From Leadbetterella sp031420365 (GTDB lineage Bacteria; Bacteroidota; Bacteroidia; Cytophagales; Spirosomataceae): DNA of 13,826 nucleotides. The translations under genes and the position numbers were made by a program. Positions 7,701-13,826 of this stretch are shown piece after piece. Position 1 is the first letter of the stretch, and each line of letters starts with the position of its first letter. The notes beneath the pieces are model-generated. The model was not told where the DNA came from, did no database searches, and saw nothing but the letters and a program-made list of their open reading frames with translations. The stretch spans positions 1-13,826 of the forward strand of contig JANOMP010000082.1 in the NCBI GenBank assembly GCA_031420365.1, in the 5' to 3' direction.

Positions 7701-10700
7701 CAGGAATTTGGAATAATAACCCCACAGATGAAAATAAAAATTATGGAAATTGTGATAAATTATATATAAATGGGCCATCTGGTACATCCAAGGATAGGTC
7801 TATGGTTAAATTTGATTTATCGTCTATACCCAGTAATGCAATAATTTCAAGTGCAATTTATAGTTTAGTAAAGGTAGGAGGTTCCAATACCTCTCTAAGC
7901 ACTTCTGTGCATCAAGTAACCAATGATTGGACTGAAGGAGCCGGTGGATGTGGAGGAACAGCAGGTATTGTGAACTGGAATAAACGCATGACCTCTACTG
8001 ATTGGAACACTCCAGGTGGAGATTTTAACGCCACAGCGGAGTCATCGATTGCAATAGCTGGAAATGGTACTTATAGTTGGGGGGTTACAAATCTTGTACA
8101 AAATTGGGTAGGAGGGTCGTCAGCAAATTATGGGTTTATTACAAAATATACCACTGAGAATGTAAATGCTCAAAAGGATTTTGGTTCTTCGGAAAATTCA
8201 ACACTTGAAAGCCGACCAAGCCTTACCATTACGTATACTATTCCAGGAAACCTAAGTACCACCTTTACTCAAAGTCCAGTTCTTTGTAGTCCATTGACCA
8301 TCAAAGCCCAGCAAACTATTTCTGTTTCAGCGTTTGTGAGTGTCATTTCAGGTGCAATGCCTGTAAATCCAAGCATCACCTCAACCCTCAAATATGGGGC
8401 TACAAATATTGCAACTCTATCAGCACCGATCTATTCTTCTGGAACCAATTTATTGACTTGGACCACTACACTTCCTAGCGATATAACCATACCAGAAGGG
8501 CAAGCAATAGCATTGGATATTACCACATCACAATCTGGAGTTACTTTTAAAATAGACTATGACAGCCAAACAAAACCATCTTTGATTGACTTGCCTGTAT
8601 CAACTTATATTGATATCAACTCAAATGGGATGTATAATGCCCCATACCCTGGAGGTACCTTAATTTCAAACGCACAGAATTCAACTACTGGATATTTAAG
8701 ATCTGTTGTATCCAGTCCATTTGGTTTTAATGATATTTCTGCATTGAATATAGATATTCTAAAGCCTAACGGAATCACAGAAAGTGTTGTGGGGATTGTA
8801 ATGAATACCTCTGGTTGCACTAAAACATTTGAATATGTATGGAATACTACCGCAACACCTGGAGATTATTCATTTACTTCAACAGCTAAAGAAGGAACTG
8901 AAAACACAGGTATTGATATTGCATTTCTAGATTTCTCATTGTGTCCTTTAACGCTTACAGCTTCAATTATTACCTTACCAGATTGCAATGATCCAAACTC
9001 AGGATTAGTAAATCTGAATGTTACTGGAAGCTATGGTCCTTTTACATGGGCCTGGACAAGAGTAAGTCCTGCTGGTTCAGGTTCAGGAAGTGGCACATCT
9101 ATCGGCAGATTGTCGGCAGGAACTTATGATATTTCAGTATTTTCAGCAGGAGGTTGTTCAGGGACAACTTCAACAACCCTAGCTACACCAATTGGGCCTA
9201 CTTTTACCTATGTTTCAAATAATGCTTCTTGTTTAGGAAATGATGGAACTATAGAACTTACTACTATCAGTGGTTCTGGTATTTATAGCTATTTTTGGTC
9301 AGATGGTATTACTACGAAAGATAGAAATTTCTTAATTCCAGGTTTCTATTCGGTTACAGTTACCGATGATGCAACAGGCTGTGCTTCAAGTGCAAGTATA
9401 GAAATAAATGCCGGGCTTGAGGTGGGTGCAAAAGGGATAATTTCAAATGTTAGTTGTATTGGGAAAAGTGATGGATTTATTAATCTAACTCCTTCTGGAG
9501 GTAGTGGAGTCTATACTTTTGCATGGTCTGATGGCCCTATTACTAAAAACCGAACCAATTTGCCAGTTGGTAATTATGTGGTTACAATTAGCGATAATGG
9601 AGGATGTAAAAAGGTTTTGTCATTTAATATTGTTGCTCCGCCAGCAATTAACATTGTATCAGTGGTTACTCAGCCTACCTGTAGTGAAAATGGATCAATT
9701 GAAATAACAACAACAGGAGGAACTCCAAATTATAATTACGACTGGACGGATGTTTTAGGTGCTATAAATTTTAAAAATAGAGCTGGATTAAATCCTGGTT
9801 CTTATATGTTAAAAGTTACAGATGCAAAAGCTTGTACTTCGTCAGTTTCATTTACAATGAATACCCCTGTTTGCGTTCCAAATTTAATACCGGTTTGTAC
9901 CTCTACTACTACAGATGTATTTTCTGTAGATCTAGATCCAACGGTAACTTCTTATGTTTGGACGGTGCCTTCTGGTGCAGTGATAGTTTCTGGGCAAGGT
10001 ACTAATAGTATAATCATAAATTGGACGAGTGCCAATAGTGGAACCAATCAAGTTTGCGTTAAATCTGTAAATAATTGTGGGGAAAGTTTTTTGGTTTGTA
10101 AACCTGTCAGCATCAGAAAAGTAACTCCAGTTTTGTCGGCAATTACCCCAATTTGCGAAGGAAGTAATTTATACCTTGGAGCAAATGGAGCTACAAACTA
10201 TAGTTGGTCAGGTCCTTTAGGATTTAATTCTTCGCTCGAAAATCCAATATTATCAGGAGCTACATTGGCAAATTCGGGTACTTACAAAATAACTGCAACG
10301 GATTCATATGGATGTGTGGGTACTGCAAGTTTGCTTGTCATAGTACTCCCAGCCCCATCGGCTAGTTTAATTCCTAATGCTGCAGATTGCGGAATTGAGA
10401 ATGGATCGATAGATTTAACACCATCTGGGGGTACTTTGCCTTACTCTTATTTATGGTCTAACGCTGAGAATACTCAAAATTTAATTAACCTTGCAGGAGG
10501 AACATATCAAGTAAATATAAGGGATTCAAATGGTTGTGCAGTTACAGAAAATATAACCGTAGATAATAAATTGGCACATGCCGTGACATTAACTCCAAAC
10601 CATGTGGCTTGCTTTGGAGATGCTACTGGCTCTATAACAGCTATGTTAACAGGCGGAGTTGCTCCTTTTACTTATTTTTGGTCTATTGGCTCCACAACTC

Positions 10701-13700
10701 AAAATATAACTGGACTTCGTGCCAAAAATTATTCTGTACTTGTGACAGATAGTACTGGTTGTATTGCATCTGCGTCTACCGATATTAATGAAACTGAAGA
10801 ATTATTAATATCCCATTCAAAAATAGATGTTTCTTGTTTAGGAGGTTCAAATGGAAATGTAAACCTAACAATTTCCGGAGGCATAGCCCCATTTAGTTAT
10901 GATTGGAATACAATTGATGGTGCTGGAATTGTATCGGGTATAGAGGACCAAAGCGCTTTGAAAGCCGGTACCTACTCGATACTTGTAACGGATGCAAATG
11001 CATGTGTTAGACAATTGACAGTTATTATTAAACAGCCTAGTGCAGTATTAGGCTCAATAGCCTCAAAAACTGACATTAGCTGTAATGGGGCCTCAGATGG
11101 CAATATCGTTCTTAACACGATTGGAGGTACAAGCCCTTATAGTTACAACTGGGATGACCTTGTATCTATAATTGACCCTAAAGATAGAAATGGTTTAAGT
11201 CCAGCGACATACAATGTAACAGTAACTGATGCCAATGGATGTACAACCACTGCATCGGCTTCCATAATACAGCCAGTTGTTTTGTCATTATCTTTCACAA
11301 GTGTAGCTGTTGGTTGCAATGGTGGAACTGATGGAAGCATTGACTTAAGCGTATCCGGTGGAACAACGGGCTTTGGTTACACCTATATATGGAGTAACGG
11401 AACAACAACTCAAGACCTAATAAGCTTATCGGCTGGAACTTATAATGTAATTGTAAAAGATGGCAATAATTGCTCTGCCAATGCAAGTATTACAATTAGC
11501 GAGCCTACTATTTTATCAAGCACTACCACACTAATTGCCGCATCTTGCTTTGGAACTGCAAGTGGTTCGGCTACTATTTCCGTAATAGGTGGAACACCTA
11601 TATATTCCTTTTTATGGTCGAATGGAGAAACTTCAAAAGACCTAATGGGAGTTGCAGCAGGAAATTATTCAGTTATTATTACAGATATAAATGGTTGTAA
11701 AGGGTATGCTAATGCCGTAGTTAGTGAACCAAATCGAATAAATATTTCGTCCATAATTTCGGATGTACTTTGTAAAGGAGGTGCCACAGGTGCTATTAAT
11801 GTAACCGCTACAGGCGGAACAAATGCTTATACTTACGATTGGTTAGATTTGGCGGGCTCTATTAACCTAGAAGACAGAACTTCTTTAAACACAGGTACTT
11901 ATACTTTAACGGTTAGTAGCCCCAGTGGGTGCAGTTCCGACCCTATATCTATCGCCGTAAATGAGCCTTCTGACTTAGAATTATCAATGGTTAATACCAA
12001 TGCCACTTGTTTTGGATCTACCGATGGAAACATTATATTGACTACTAGTGGAGGAATGATACCTTATAGTTTTGCATGGTCTAATAGTGCTATTACCAAA
12101 GACATTTCTGGATTGGCAGCAGGCGTTTATACAGTTACTGTAACTGATGCTAATGGTTGTACCAAGATGCTTTCTTCATTACCTATTTCAGTGCCAGAAG
12201 CTTTAAATGTAAGTTTAACAAAAGTAAATAACGCATGTTTTAATGGGATTACTGGGTCACTTACGGCCAACACAAGCGGAGGTTCTGGGACATTTACTTA
12301 TTTATGGTCAACTGGGGCAATTACTCCAATAATTAATGGTTTATTGTCAGGTAATTATAGTGTAAATGTTAGTGATGAAAATGGCTGTAGCGAAACAAGC
12401 AGTGGCACTATAACGCAACCTTCCAGTGACATTACTATTTATGATGAAGTCAACCAAACTTCTTGTGGCGGAGATAATGGCAAAATCAATTTAACCGTAA
12501 CAGGTGGAGGATCTACTTACACCTATTTATGGTCAAATTCAGCAATAACTGAAGATGTTACTTCGCTAGCAATAGGAACTTATTTTGTAAGAGTTATAGA
12601 TGATTTAGGATGTGAATCAAACAAAAGTAGTATTGTTACCTCTTTACCTCCTTTAACCGCAGCAATTACTACTATTGCAACAAATTGTTTAGGAGATAAT
12701 GGTTCTGCATTTGCTATTCCAATTAGTGGAGTAGCTCCTTTCACCTATCTATGGTCAACAACCAATGGTTCAGCTTCTGCAAATGGAGCCAATCTACAAA
12801 ATATTACCGGTTTGAAAGCAGGAACTTATTCGGTTCTCATAACGGAGGGAAATGGATGCACTGCTACAGCTTCAGCAGTAGTAGATCCTTCAGCAATAAA
12901 CTGTAAACCGCCTGTTGCCAAAAATGATAGCTATTTCATTCCTATTAATACGCTATTGACGGGTACTGTCGGGCCAAATTTACCTTCTGACGAAGGGTAT
13001 GATTCAGATTCTGAAGATTCTTTAAATTCATTAACTTTCATTCCTTTAACTACAATTGATTTTCTCAAGGGAACAATTGTCTGGGATTCCACATACAACG
13101 GTGCTTTTATATTTACCCCTGCCATTGGATTTAGAGGACAAGTTTCAGTTAAATATCAAGTATGTGATTTGACTAATCTATGTTCCACTGCTTCTTTAAT
13201 TATTACCATAGCGACACCAATTGCCAATCCCGATGGAGTTATTCCTATTAGTTTCACTACAATTATCCCAGTTTTAGAAAATGACATTAATTCCGACGAT
13301 TCACAAATAATAGATTTAAGTAAAATTACAACACCTTTTGTTAGTAAGCCACCTTTGAAAGGAAATGCTATTGTGAATATAATTGATGGGACAATTACCT
13401 ATATTCCAAATCCTGGTGAACTTGGATTAGATACTTTTATTTATATGATTTGTGATAAATTAAATACATCTATTTGTGATACTGCTTTAGTTATTTTAAA
13501 TATTCTGGCCGGACCAATCGCCAACTCAGACAGTGTAAAAGGAGTAACGGCAGGAACGGTAGCTAACATAGGAAACATAGTAGCCAACGACAAAAAAGGG
13601 ATTGGTACCTCGGCAACTCCAGTAGAATTTACTGTTGATTTAGATGAAACCATTCCAGGAGACCAAAGTACATTGGTAGTGATAAGAGAAGGAACGTGGA

Positions 13701-13826
13701 CGTATAACCCAACCACGGGATTTGCAGACTTTACGCCATTGATATCATTCAGATTAGATCCAACCTCGATAGTTTATAAATTAACAGAAACTCAGACTGG
13801 CAAATCAGATACCGCCAAGTTGATAG
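4703..13826 (+). CDS. Giant mosaic SprB-repeat surface adhesin (at least 3041 aa), 3' end outside window
   Basis: One frame stays open from the ATG at 4703 to the window edge; an in-frame TAA at 4697-4699 makes this the first possible ATG. A signal peptide of about 50 residues (27-residue n-region, hydrophobic core, LLAQ) indicates Sec export. Modules in order: beta-sandwich 51-241; SprB x2 244-400; linker motif 408-438; six Kelch blades 444-707; duplicated domain copy 1 714-951; linker again 954-984; DNRLRE-like 991-1179; duplicated domain copy 2 1186-1413; SprB x4 1415-1724; PKD/Ig-like 1725-1883; SprB x11 1884-2734; Big_9/cadherin-like domains 2735 to the end. The architecture resembles SprB-class adhesins moved by the gliding machinery and exported by the T9SS, but it is not SprB itself as far as I can tell. 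The C-terminal sorting domain would be outside the window. It follows the 862-aa gene by 88 bp with no evident terminator between. Confidence 0.9.
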   Translation, partial: MNFFIIHSPSFKGKFYLPLSVCASCIKNLFLTLIFLLTFLFLSDSELLAQTVTITKTIAVGTDDAEEEGPTGINLGPGGMLLNSPDIELVSDFQAPAHGVQKIGLRFTGITIPQGATITGAYLTFRALIADAPMTNSDTTNLTVKGQKISNAPTFTSTINNISSRALTTASTSWVPSSWTTGVNYNSPSIVSVIQEIVNQGTWESGNAMAIIISGTGHRASPSFEADAINAPKLVITYTTSPPIILTSSVSNILCRGNATGAINLTVSGGTAPFQYDWSYNGITQPGSYPDSQDISGLAAGSYVVYVKDAMGNTQIATYTITQPGTSMTLSTTVADVTSSGGTNGAIDLTVTGGTPSYSYLWSGGALTQDRTGLLAGTYTVTVTDANGCSSIKTTSVIEVINQTLVTKQLYLDGSLGLSRDNPVNPIDNTTSSSATLGTGVEKSLFSIFGNNSTNFQRYSISSNTWSSKAAIPNAARQGGSLTTSGSFIYALSGNASTNFARYNPVTNTWSTMAAIPSTVSNGGALVAAEGFIYAFRGTNTSSFYRYNITTNTWSTMANAPSNVEYGSSMVYDGTKIYAFGGNNTTNFWSYNIGANSWTSMTSAPAQVKDGGALTYDGINIYGLRGSGQKDFWRYNIAANTWTTLAIGLANFDKGAGIVFDGKYFYAQRGAGQKTFYRYDKGTNIWTTMAPTTINISDGGALTVFGDGNQGVGSVTFTEAPGLCSSLTVKAGQTLTIQNYISIINGTMPANPNISAELKYGTTTIATFNNPIYSGGLLTWSSTLATDVTIPAGQSITLTVSTAQSGVSFQIRYDSQTYPSKISLPVSTFINVNSVEVYSASYPNGSLITNLSNTGNSYIRIAVSDPFGTTDINGVNLTLTMPDNSTVNITLNESAVKNVSGCVKTYQYVLANPVSLGSWHILAVAKEGTEGAVTHLKSATVTVIVPTGPVTQNKQLYFNDALGLDRSNPLNPIDNSIAQTSTLSLATAPTTVTLTASSDAGIWNNNPTDENKNYGNCDKLYINGPSGTSKDRSMVKFDLSSIPSNAIISSAIYSLVKVGGSNTSLSTSVHQVTNDWTEGAGGCGGTAGIVNWNKRMTSTDWNTPGGDFNATAESSIAIAGNGTYSWGVTNLVQNWVGGSSANYGFITKYTTENVNAQKDFGSSENSTLESRPSLTITYTIPGNLSTTFTQSPVLCSPLTIKAQQTISVSAFVSVISGAMPVNPSITSTLKYGATNIATLSAPIYSSGTNLLTWTTTLPSDITIPEGQAIALDITTSQSGVTFKIDYDSQTKPSLIDLPVSTYIDINSNGMYNAPYPGGTLISNAQNSTTGYLRSVVSSPFGFNDISALNIDILKPNGITESVVGIVMNTSGCTKTFEYVWNTTATPGDYSFTSTAKEGTENTGIDIAFLDFSLCPLTLTASIITLPDCNDPNSGLVNLNVTGSYGPFTWAWTRVSPAGSGSGSGTSIGRLSAGTYDISVFSAGGCSGTTSTTLATPIGPTFTYVSNNASCLGNDGTIELTTISGSGIYSYFWSDGITTKDRNFLIPGFYSVTVTDDATGCASSASIEINAGLEVGAKGIISNVSCIGKSDGFINLTPSGGSGVYTFAWSDGPITKNRTNLPVGNYVVTISDNGGCKKVLSFNIVAPPAINIVSVVTQPTCSENGSIEITTTGGTPNYNYDWTDVLGAINFKNRAGLNPGSYMLKVTDAKACTSSVSFTMNTPVCVPNLIPVCTSTTTDVFSVDLDPTVTSYVWTVPSGAVIVSGQGTNSIIINWTSANSGTNQVCVKSVNNCGESFLVCKPVSIRKVTPVLSAITPICEGSNLYLGANGATNYSWSGPLGFNSSLENPILSGATLANSGTYKITATDSYGCVGTASLLVIVLPAPSASLIPNAADCGIENGSIDLTPSGGTLPYSYLWSNAENTQNLINLAGGTYQVNIRDSNGCAVTENITVDNKLAHAVTLTPNHVACFGDATGSITAMLTGGVAPFTYFWSIGSTTQNITGLRAKNYSVLVTDSTGCIASASTDINETEELLISHSKIDVSCLGGSNGNVNLTISGGIAPFSYDWNTIDGAGIVSGIEDQSALKAGTYSILVTDANACVRQLTVIIKQPSAVLGSIASKTDISCNGASDGNIVLNTIGGTSPYSYNWDDLVSIIDPKDRNGLSPATYNVTVTDANGCTTTASASIIQPVVLSLSFTSVAVGCNGGTDGSIDLSVSGGTTGFGYTYIWSNGTTTQDLISLSAGTYNVIVKDGNNCSANASITISEPTILSSTTTLIAASCFGTASGSATISVIGGTPIYSFLWSNGETSKDLMGVAAGNYSVIITDINGCKGYANAVVSEPNRINISSIISDVLCKGGATGAINVTATGGTNAYTYDWLDLAGSINLEDRTSLNTGTYTLTVSSPSGCSSDPISIAVNEPSDLELSMVNTNATCFGSTDGNIILTTSGGMIPYSFAWSNSAITKDISGLAAGVYTVTVTDANGCTKMLSSLPISVPEALNVSLTKVNNACFNGITGSLTANTSGGSGTFTYLWSTGAITPIINGLLSGNYSVNVSDENGCSETSSGTITQPSSDITIYDEVNQTSCGGDNGKINLTVTGGGSTYTYLWSNSAITEDVTSLAIGTYFVRVIDDLGCESNKSSIVTSLPPLTAAITTIATNCLGDNGSAFAIPISGVAPFTYLWSTTNGSASANGANLQNITGLKAGTYSVLITEGNGCTATASAVVDPSAINCKPPVAKNDSYFIPINTLLTGTVGPNLPSDEGYDSDSEDSLNSLTFIPLTTIDFLKGTIVWDSTYNGAFIFTPAIGFRGQVSVKYQVCDLTNLCSTASLIITIATPIANPDGVIPISFTTIIPVLENDINSDDSQIIDLSKITTPFVSKPPLKGNAIVNIIDGTITYIPNPGELGLDTFIYMICDKLNTSICDTALVILNILAGPIANSDSVKGVTAGTVANIGNIVANDKKGIGTSATPVEFTVDLDETIPGDQSTLVVIREGTWTYNPTTGFADFTPLISFRLDPTSIVYKLTETQTGKSDTAKLI
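4853..5425 (+). other. N-terminal beta-sandwich domain of the giant adhesin (DNRLRE-like)
   Basis: Residues 51-241, immediately after the signal peptide. Features include GLRFTGITIPQGATITGAYL, paired Trp residues in SWVPSSW, the segment SPSIVSVIQEIVNQGTW, and a closing strand APKLVITYTT. The scheme of an IPQGA turn, a V.EIV..G.W helix and a final P.L.I.Y strand matches the DNRLRE/CBM96-like beta-sandwich family, some members of which bind carbohydrate; others are structural. Binding here is only inferred. It contains no cysteine. Confidence 0.6.
5432..5902 (+). repeat. SprB repeats 1 and 2 of the giant adhesin
   Basis: Unit 1 is 5432-5674 and unit 2 is 5675-5902. Both show GAI.LTV.GGT..(F/Y).Y.W and L.AG(S/T)Y.V.V.D. 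Unit 1 has the early Cys (C255) but MGN in place of the late GC. Unit 2 has Ser in place of the early Cys but keeps the late one (C389). All other SprB units in the window retain both cysteines. Confidence 0.88.
5924..6016 (+). repeat. Linker motif copy 1
   Basis: A 31-residue stretch beginning KQLYLDGSLGLSRDNP and containing NPIDNTT...ATLG. It recurs at 7562-7654 with the same length and spacing. It joins an SprB or beta-rich module to the next domain, much like short spacer motifs seen between modules of other Bacteroidota exoproteins. The function is unknown. Confidence 0.75.
6032..6823 (+). repeat. Six Kelch repeats, predicted beta-propeller
   Basis: Residues 444-707 hold six blades of the form (F/Y)xRYNxxTNTWSTMaxxPxxxxxGGaLxxxGxxIYAxxG. 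The invariant Trp of each blade (NTW, NTW, NTW, NSW, NTW, NIW) is exactly 44 residues after the previous one in all five intervals. Kelch propellers are typically protein- or sugar-binding platforms or, in galactose oxidase relatives, enzyme scaffolds; no metal-binding Cys/Tyr pair is visible, and the domain lacks Cys altogether, so a binding role is more likely. Confidence 0.9.
6842..7555 (+). repeat. Duplicated domain, copy 1
   Basis: Residues 714-951, a beta-rich module that I do not recognise by name. It starts TFTEAPGLCSSLTVKAGQ and contains GTMPANPNISAELKYG, a D.TIPAGQ.I.L segment, RYDSQTYPSKISLPVST, SGCVKTYQYV and AKEGTEG. The same landmarks occur in the same order in the copy at 8258-8941, so it is an internal duplication. 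It probably consists of two or three Ig-like beta-sandwiches with one disulphide (C724 plus the SGC cysteine), which is inference. Confidence 0.85.
7562..7654 (+). repeat. Linker motif copy 2
   Basis: A 31-residue stretch KQLYFNDALGLDRSNP ... NPIDNSI...TLSL, the partner of 5924-6016. The protein pattern is kept while many codons differ (for example AATCCAATTGATAAT against AACCCTATCGACAAT-like codon choices), so the duplication is old or the motif is under selection. Confidence 0.75.
7673..8239 (+). other. DNRLRE-like beta-sandwich domain
   Basis: Residues 991-1179. The family scheme is plain: N..YGNCDKLYI, then RSMVKFDLSSIPSNAIISSAIYSL, VTNDWTEG, WNTPGGDFNATAES, YSWGVTNLVQNWVGG, NYGFI, and the closing RPSLTITY. 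DNRLRE domains are common in exported proteins of environmental bacteria and some (CBM96) bind alginate or other polysaccharides. Here it is probably a carbohydrate- or matrix-contact module; the ligand cannot be read from sequence. Confidence 0.85.
8258..8941 (+). repeat. Duplicated domain, copy 2
   Basis: Residues 1186-1413, paralogous to 6842-7555. Shared landmarks are TFTQSPVLCSPLTIKA, GAMPVNPSITSTLKYG, D.TIPEGQAI.LD, DYDSQTKPSLIDLPVST, TSGCTKTFEYV and AKEGTEN. It follows a DNRLRE-like domain, whereas copy 1 follows the Kelch propeller. Confidence 0.85.
8945..9874 (+). repeat. SprB repeats 3-6 of the giant adhesin
   Basis: Four units at 8945-9199, 9200-9415, 9416-9643 and 9644-9874. Unit 3 is the Ser/Gly-rich subtype (WAWTRVSPAGSGSGSGT), matching the first repeat of the 862-aa protein. 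Unit 6 has the DW.D..GAI insertion subtype (YDWTDVLGAINFKNR). All four have both conserved cysteines. Confidence 0.88.
9875..10351 (+). other. PKD-like and Ig-like domain pair
   Basis: Residues 1725-1883 interrupt the SprB array. The first half (DPTVTSYVWTVPSGAVIVSG, then IIINWTSANSGTNQVCVKSVNNCGES) matches PKD-like domains of Bacteroidota exoproteins. The second half (PICEGSNLYLGANGATNYSWSGPLGF, then NSGTYKITATDSYGC) matches an Ig-like domain. Such domains act as stalk spacers; they give no enzymatic clue. Confidence 0.8.
10352..12904 (+). repeat. SprB repeats 7-17 of the giant adhesin (11 tandem units)
   Basis: Unit boundaries: 10352, 10571, 10799, 11042, 11279, 11510, 11735, 11972, 12200, 12425, 12650, ending 12904. 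Lengths are 219-255 bases (73-85 residues). The consensus is C.G..(N/D)G.I.L...GG..P(Y/F).Y.WS.G..T.D...L.AG.Y.V.VTD.NGC. Both cysteines are present in every unit, with late AC in the unit at 10799. The units at 10799, 11042 and 11735 carry the DW insertion subtype. DNA identity between units is modest, with no long exact repeats seen, so this is an old expansion rather than a recent slippage product. It probably forms an extended rigid stalk on the cell surface. Confidence 0.92.
12905..13826 (+). repeat. Tandem Big_9/cadherin-like domains, last one cut by the window edge
   Basis: Three related units begin PPVAKNDSY (12905), TPIANPDGV (13211) and GPIANSDSV (about 13508). Each opens with (V/I)A(K/N).D and contains a later strand such as FIFTPAIGFRG, ITYIPNPGELG or WTYNPTTGFAD, followed by V.Y.(V/I/L)C/T. 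This is the pattern of bacterial Ig-like Big_9 or VCBS/cadherin-like domains, usually found in long runs near the C-terminus of giant adhesins. The first holds an acidic cluster (SDEGYDSDSEDS) that could bind calcium, which is inference. The third is incomplete. Confidence 0.75.

Noticed and set aside
10352..12904. Regular periodicity of about 230 bases, considered as a CRISPR or satellite array
   Set aside because: The period is that of SprB protein repeats within one open frame, and the DNA copies are too diverged and too long for CRISPR repeats.
13441..13716. A 91-codon open frame on the minus strand, and similar antisense frames at 3300-3647, 4344-4589, 8605-8820 and 12931-13125
   Set aside because: All lie inside well-supported plus-strand coding sequence with recognisable domains; their translations show no domain or signal, and they are shadows of the real frame.

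Overview
The window is about 13.8 kb of AT-rich DNA, and its coding content points to the phylum Bacteroidota (a Cytophagia, Saprospiria or Flavobacteriia type genome). The evidence is a giant exported surface protein built from SprB-type repeats, Kelch, DNRLRE-like and PKD-like modules; a second, smaller SprB-repeat protein; an exported zinc carboxypeptidase; and starts preceded by A-rich sequence rather than a clear Shine-Dalgarno site. The genus cannot be named from this sequence. No tRNA, rRNA, insertion sequence, phage gene or CRISPR array was seen.

Layout. Positions 1-1604 on the minus strand hold the first 534 codons of an exported M14 metallocarboxypeptidase, which runs off the left edge. 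Positions 1605-2025 are a very AT-rich divergent intergenic region. Positions 2026-4614 on the plus strand hold an 862-residue exported protein: an unrecognised N-terminal domain of about 350 residues, an Ig-like stretch, then five SprB repeats. It ends without a visible sorting domain. After an 88-bp gap, positions 4703-13826 on the plus strand are one uninterrupted reading frame of at least 3041 codons that runs off the right edge. It encodes a mosaic surface adhesin: signal peptide, beta-sandwich, 2 SprB repeats, a linker motif, a six-blade Kelch propeller, a duplicated domain (copy 1), the linker again, a DNRLRE-like domain, the duplicated domain (copy 2), 4 SprB repeats, PKD/Ig-like domains, 11 SprB repeats, then Big_9/cadherin-like domains.

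How the genes may work together. SprB repeats are known from the gliding-motility adhesin SprB of Flavobacterium johnsoniae, which is exported by the type IX secretion system (T9SS). The two plus-strand genes, close together and sharing repeat families, are probably co-transcribed and act at the cell surface in adhesion, gliding or substrate contact. The divergent carboxypeptidase is probably also exported, but no direct functional link is shown. A type B T9SS C-terminal domain and a PorP/SprF-like partner are expected to the right of the window; this is inference and lies outside the data.

Most interesting points: the uncharacterised N-terminal domain of the 862-residue protein, with a Cys in a nucleophile-elbow-like context; the absence of a T9SS tail on that protein; the linker-X-duplicated-domain cassette in the giant protein, in which X is Kelch in one copy and DNRLRE-like in the other; and a pair of neighbouring SprB repeats that have lost complementary cysteines.
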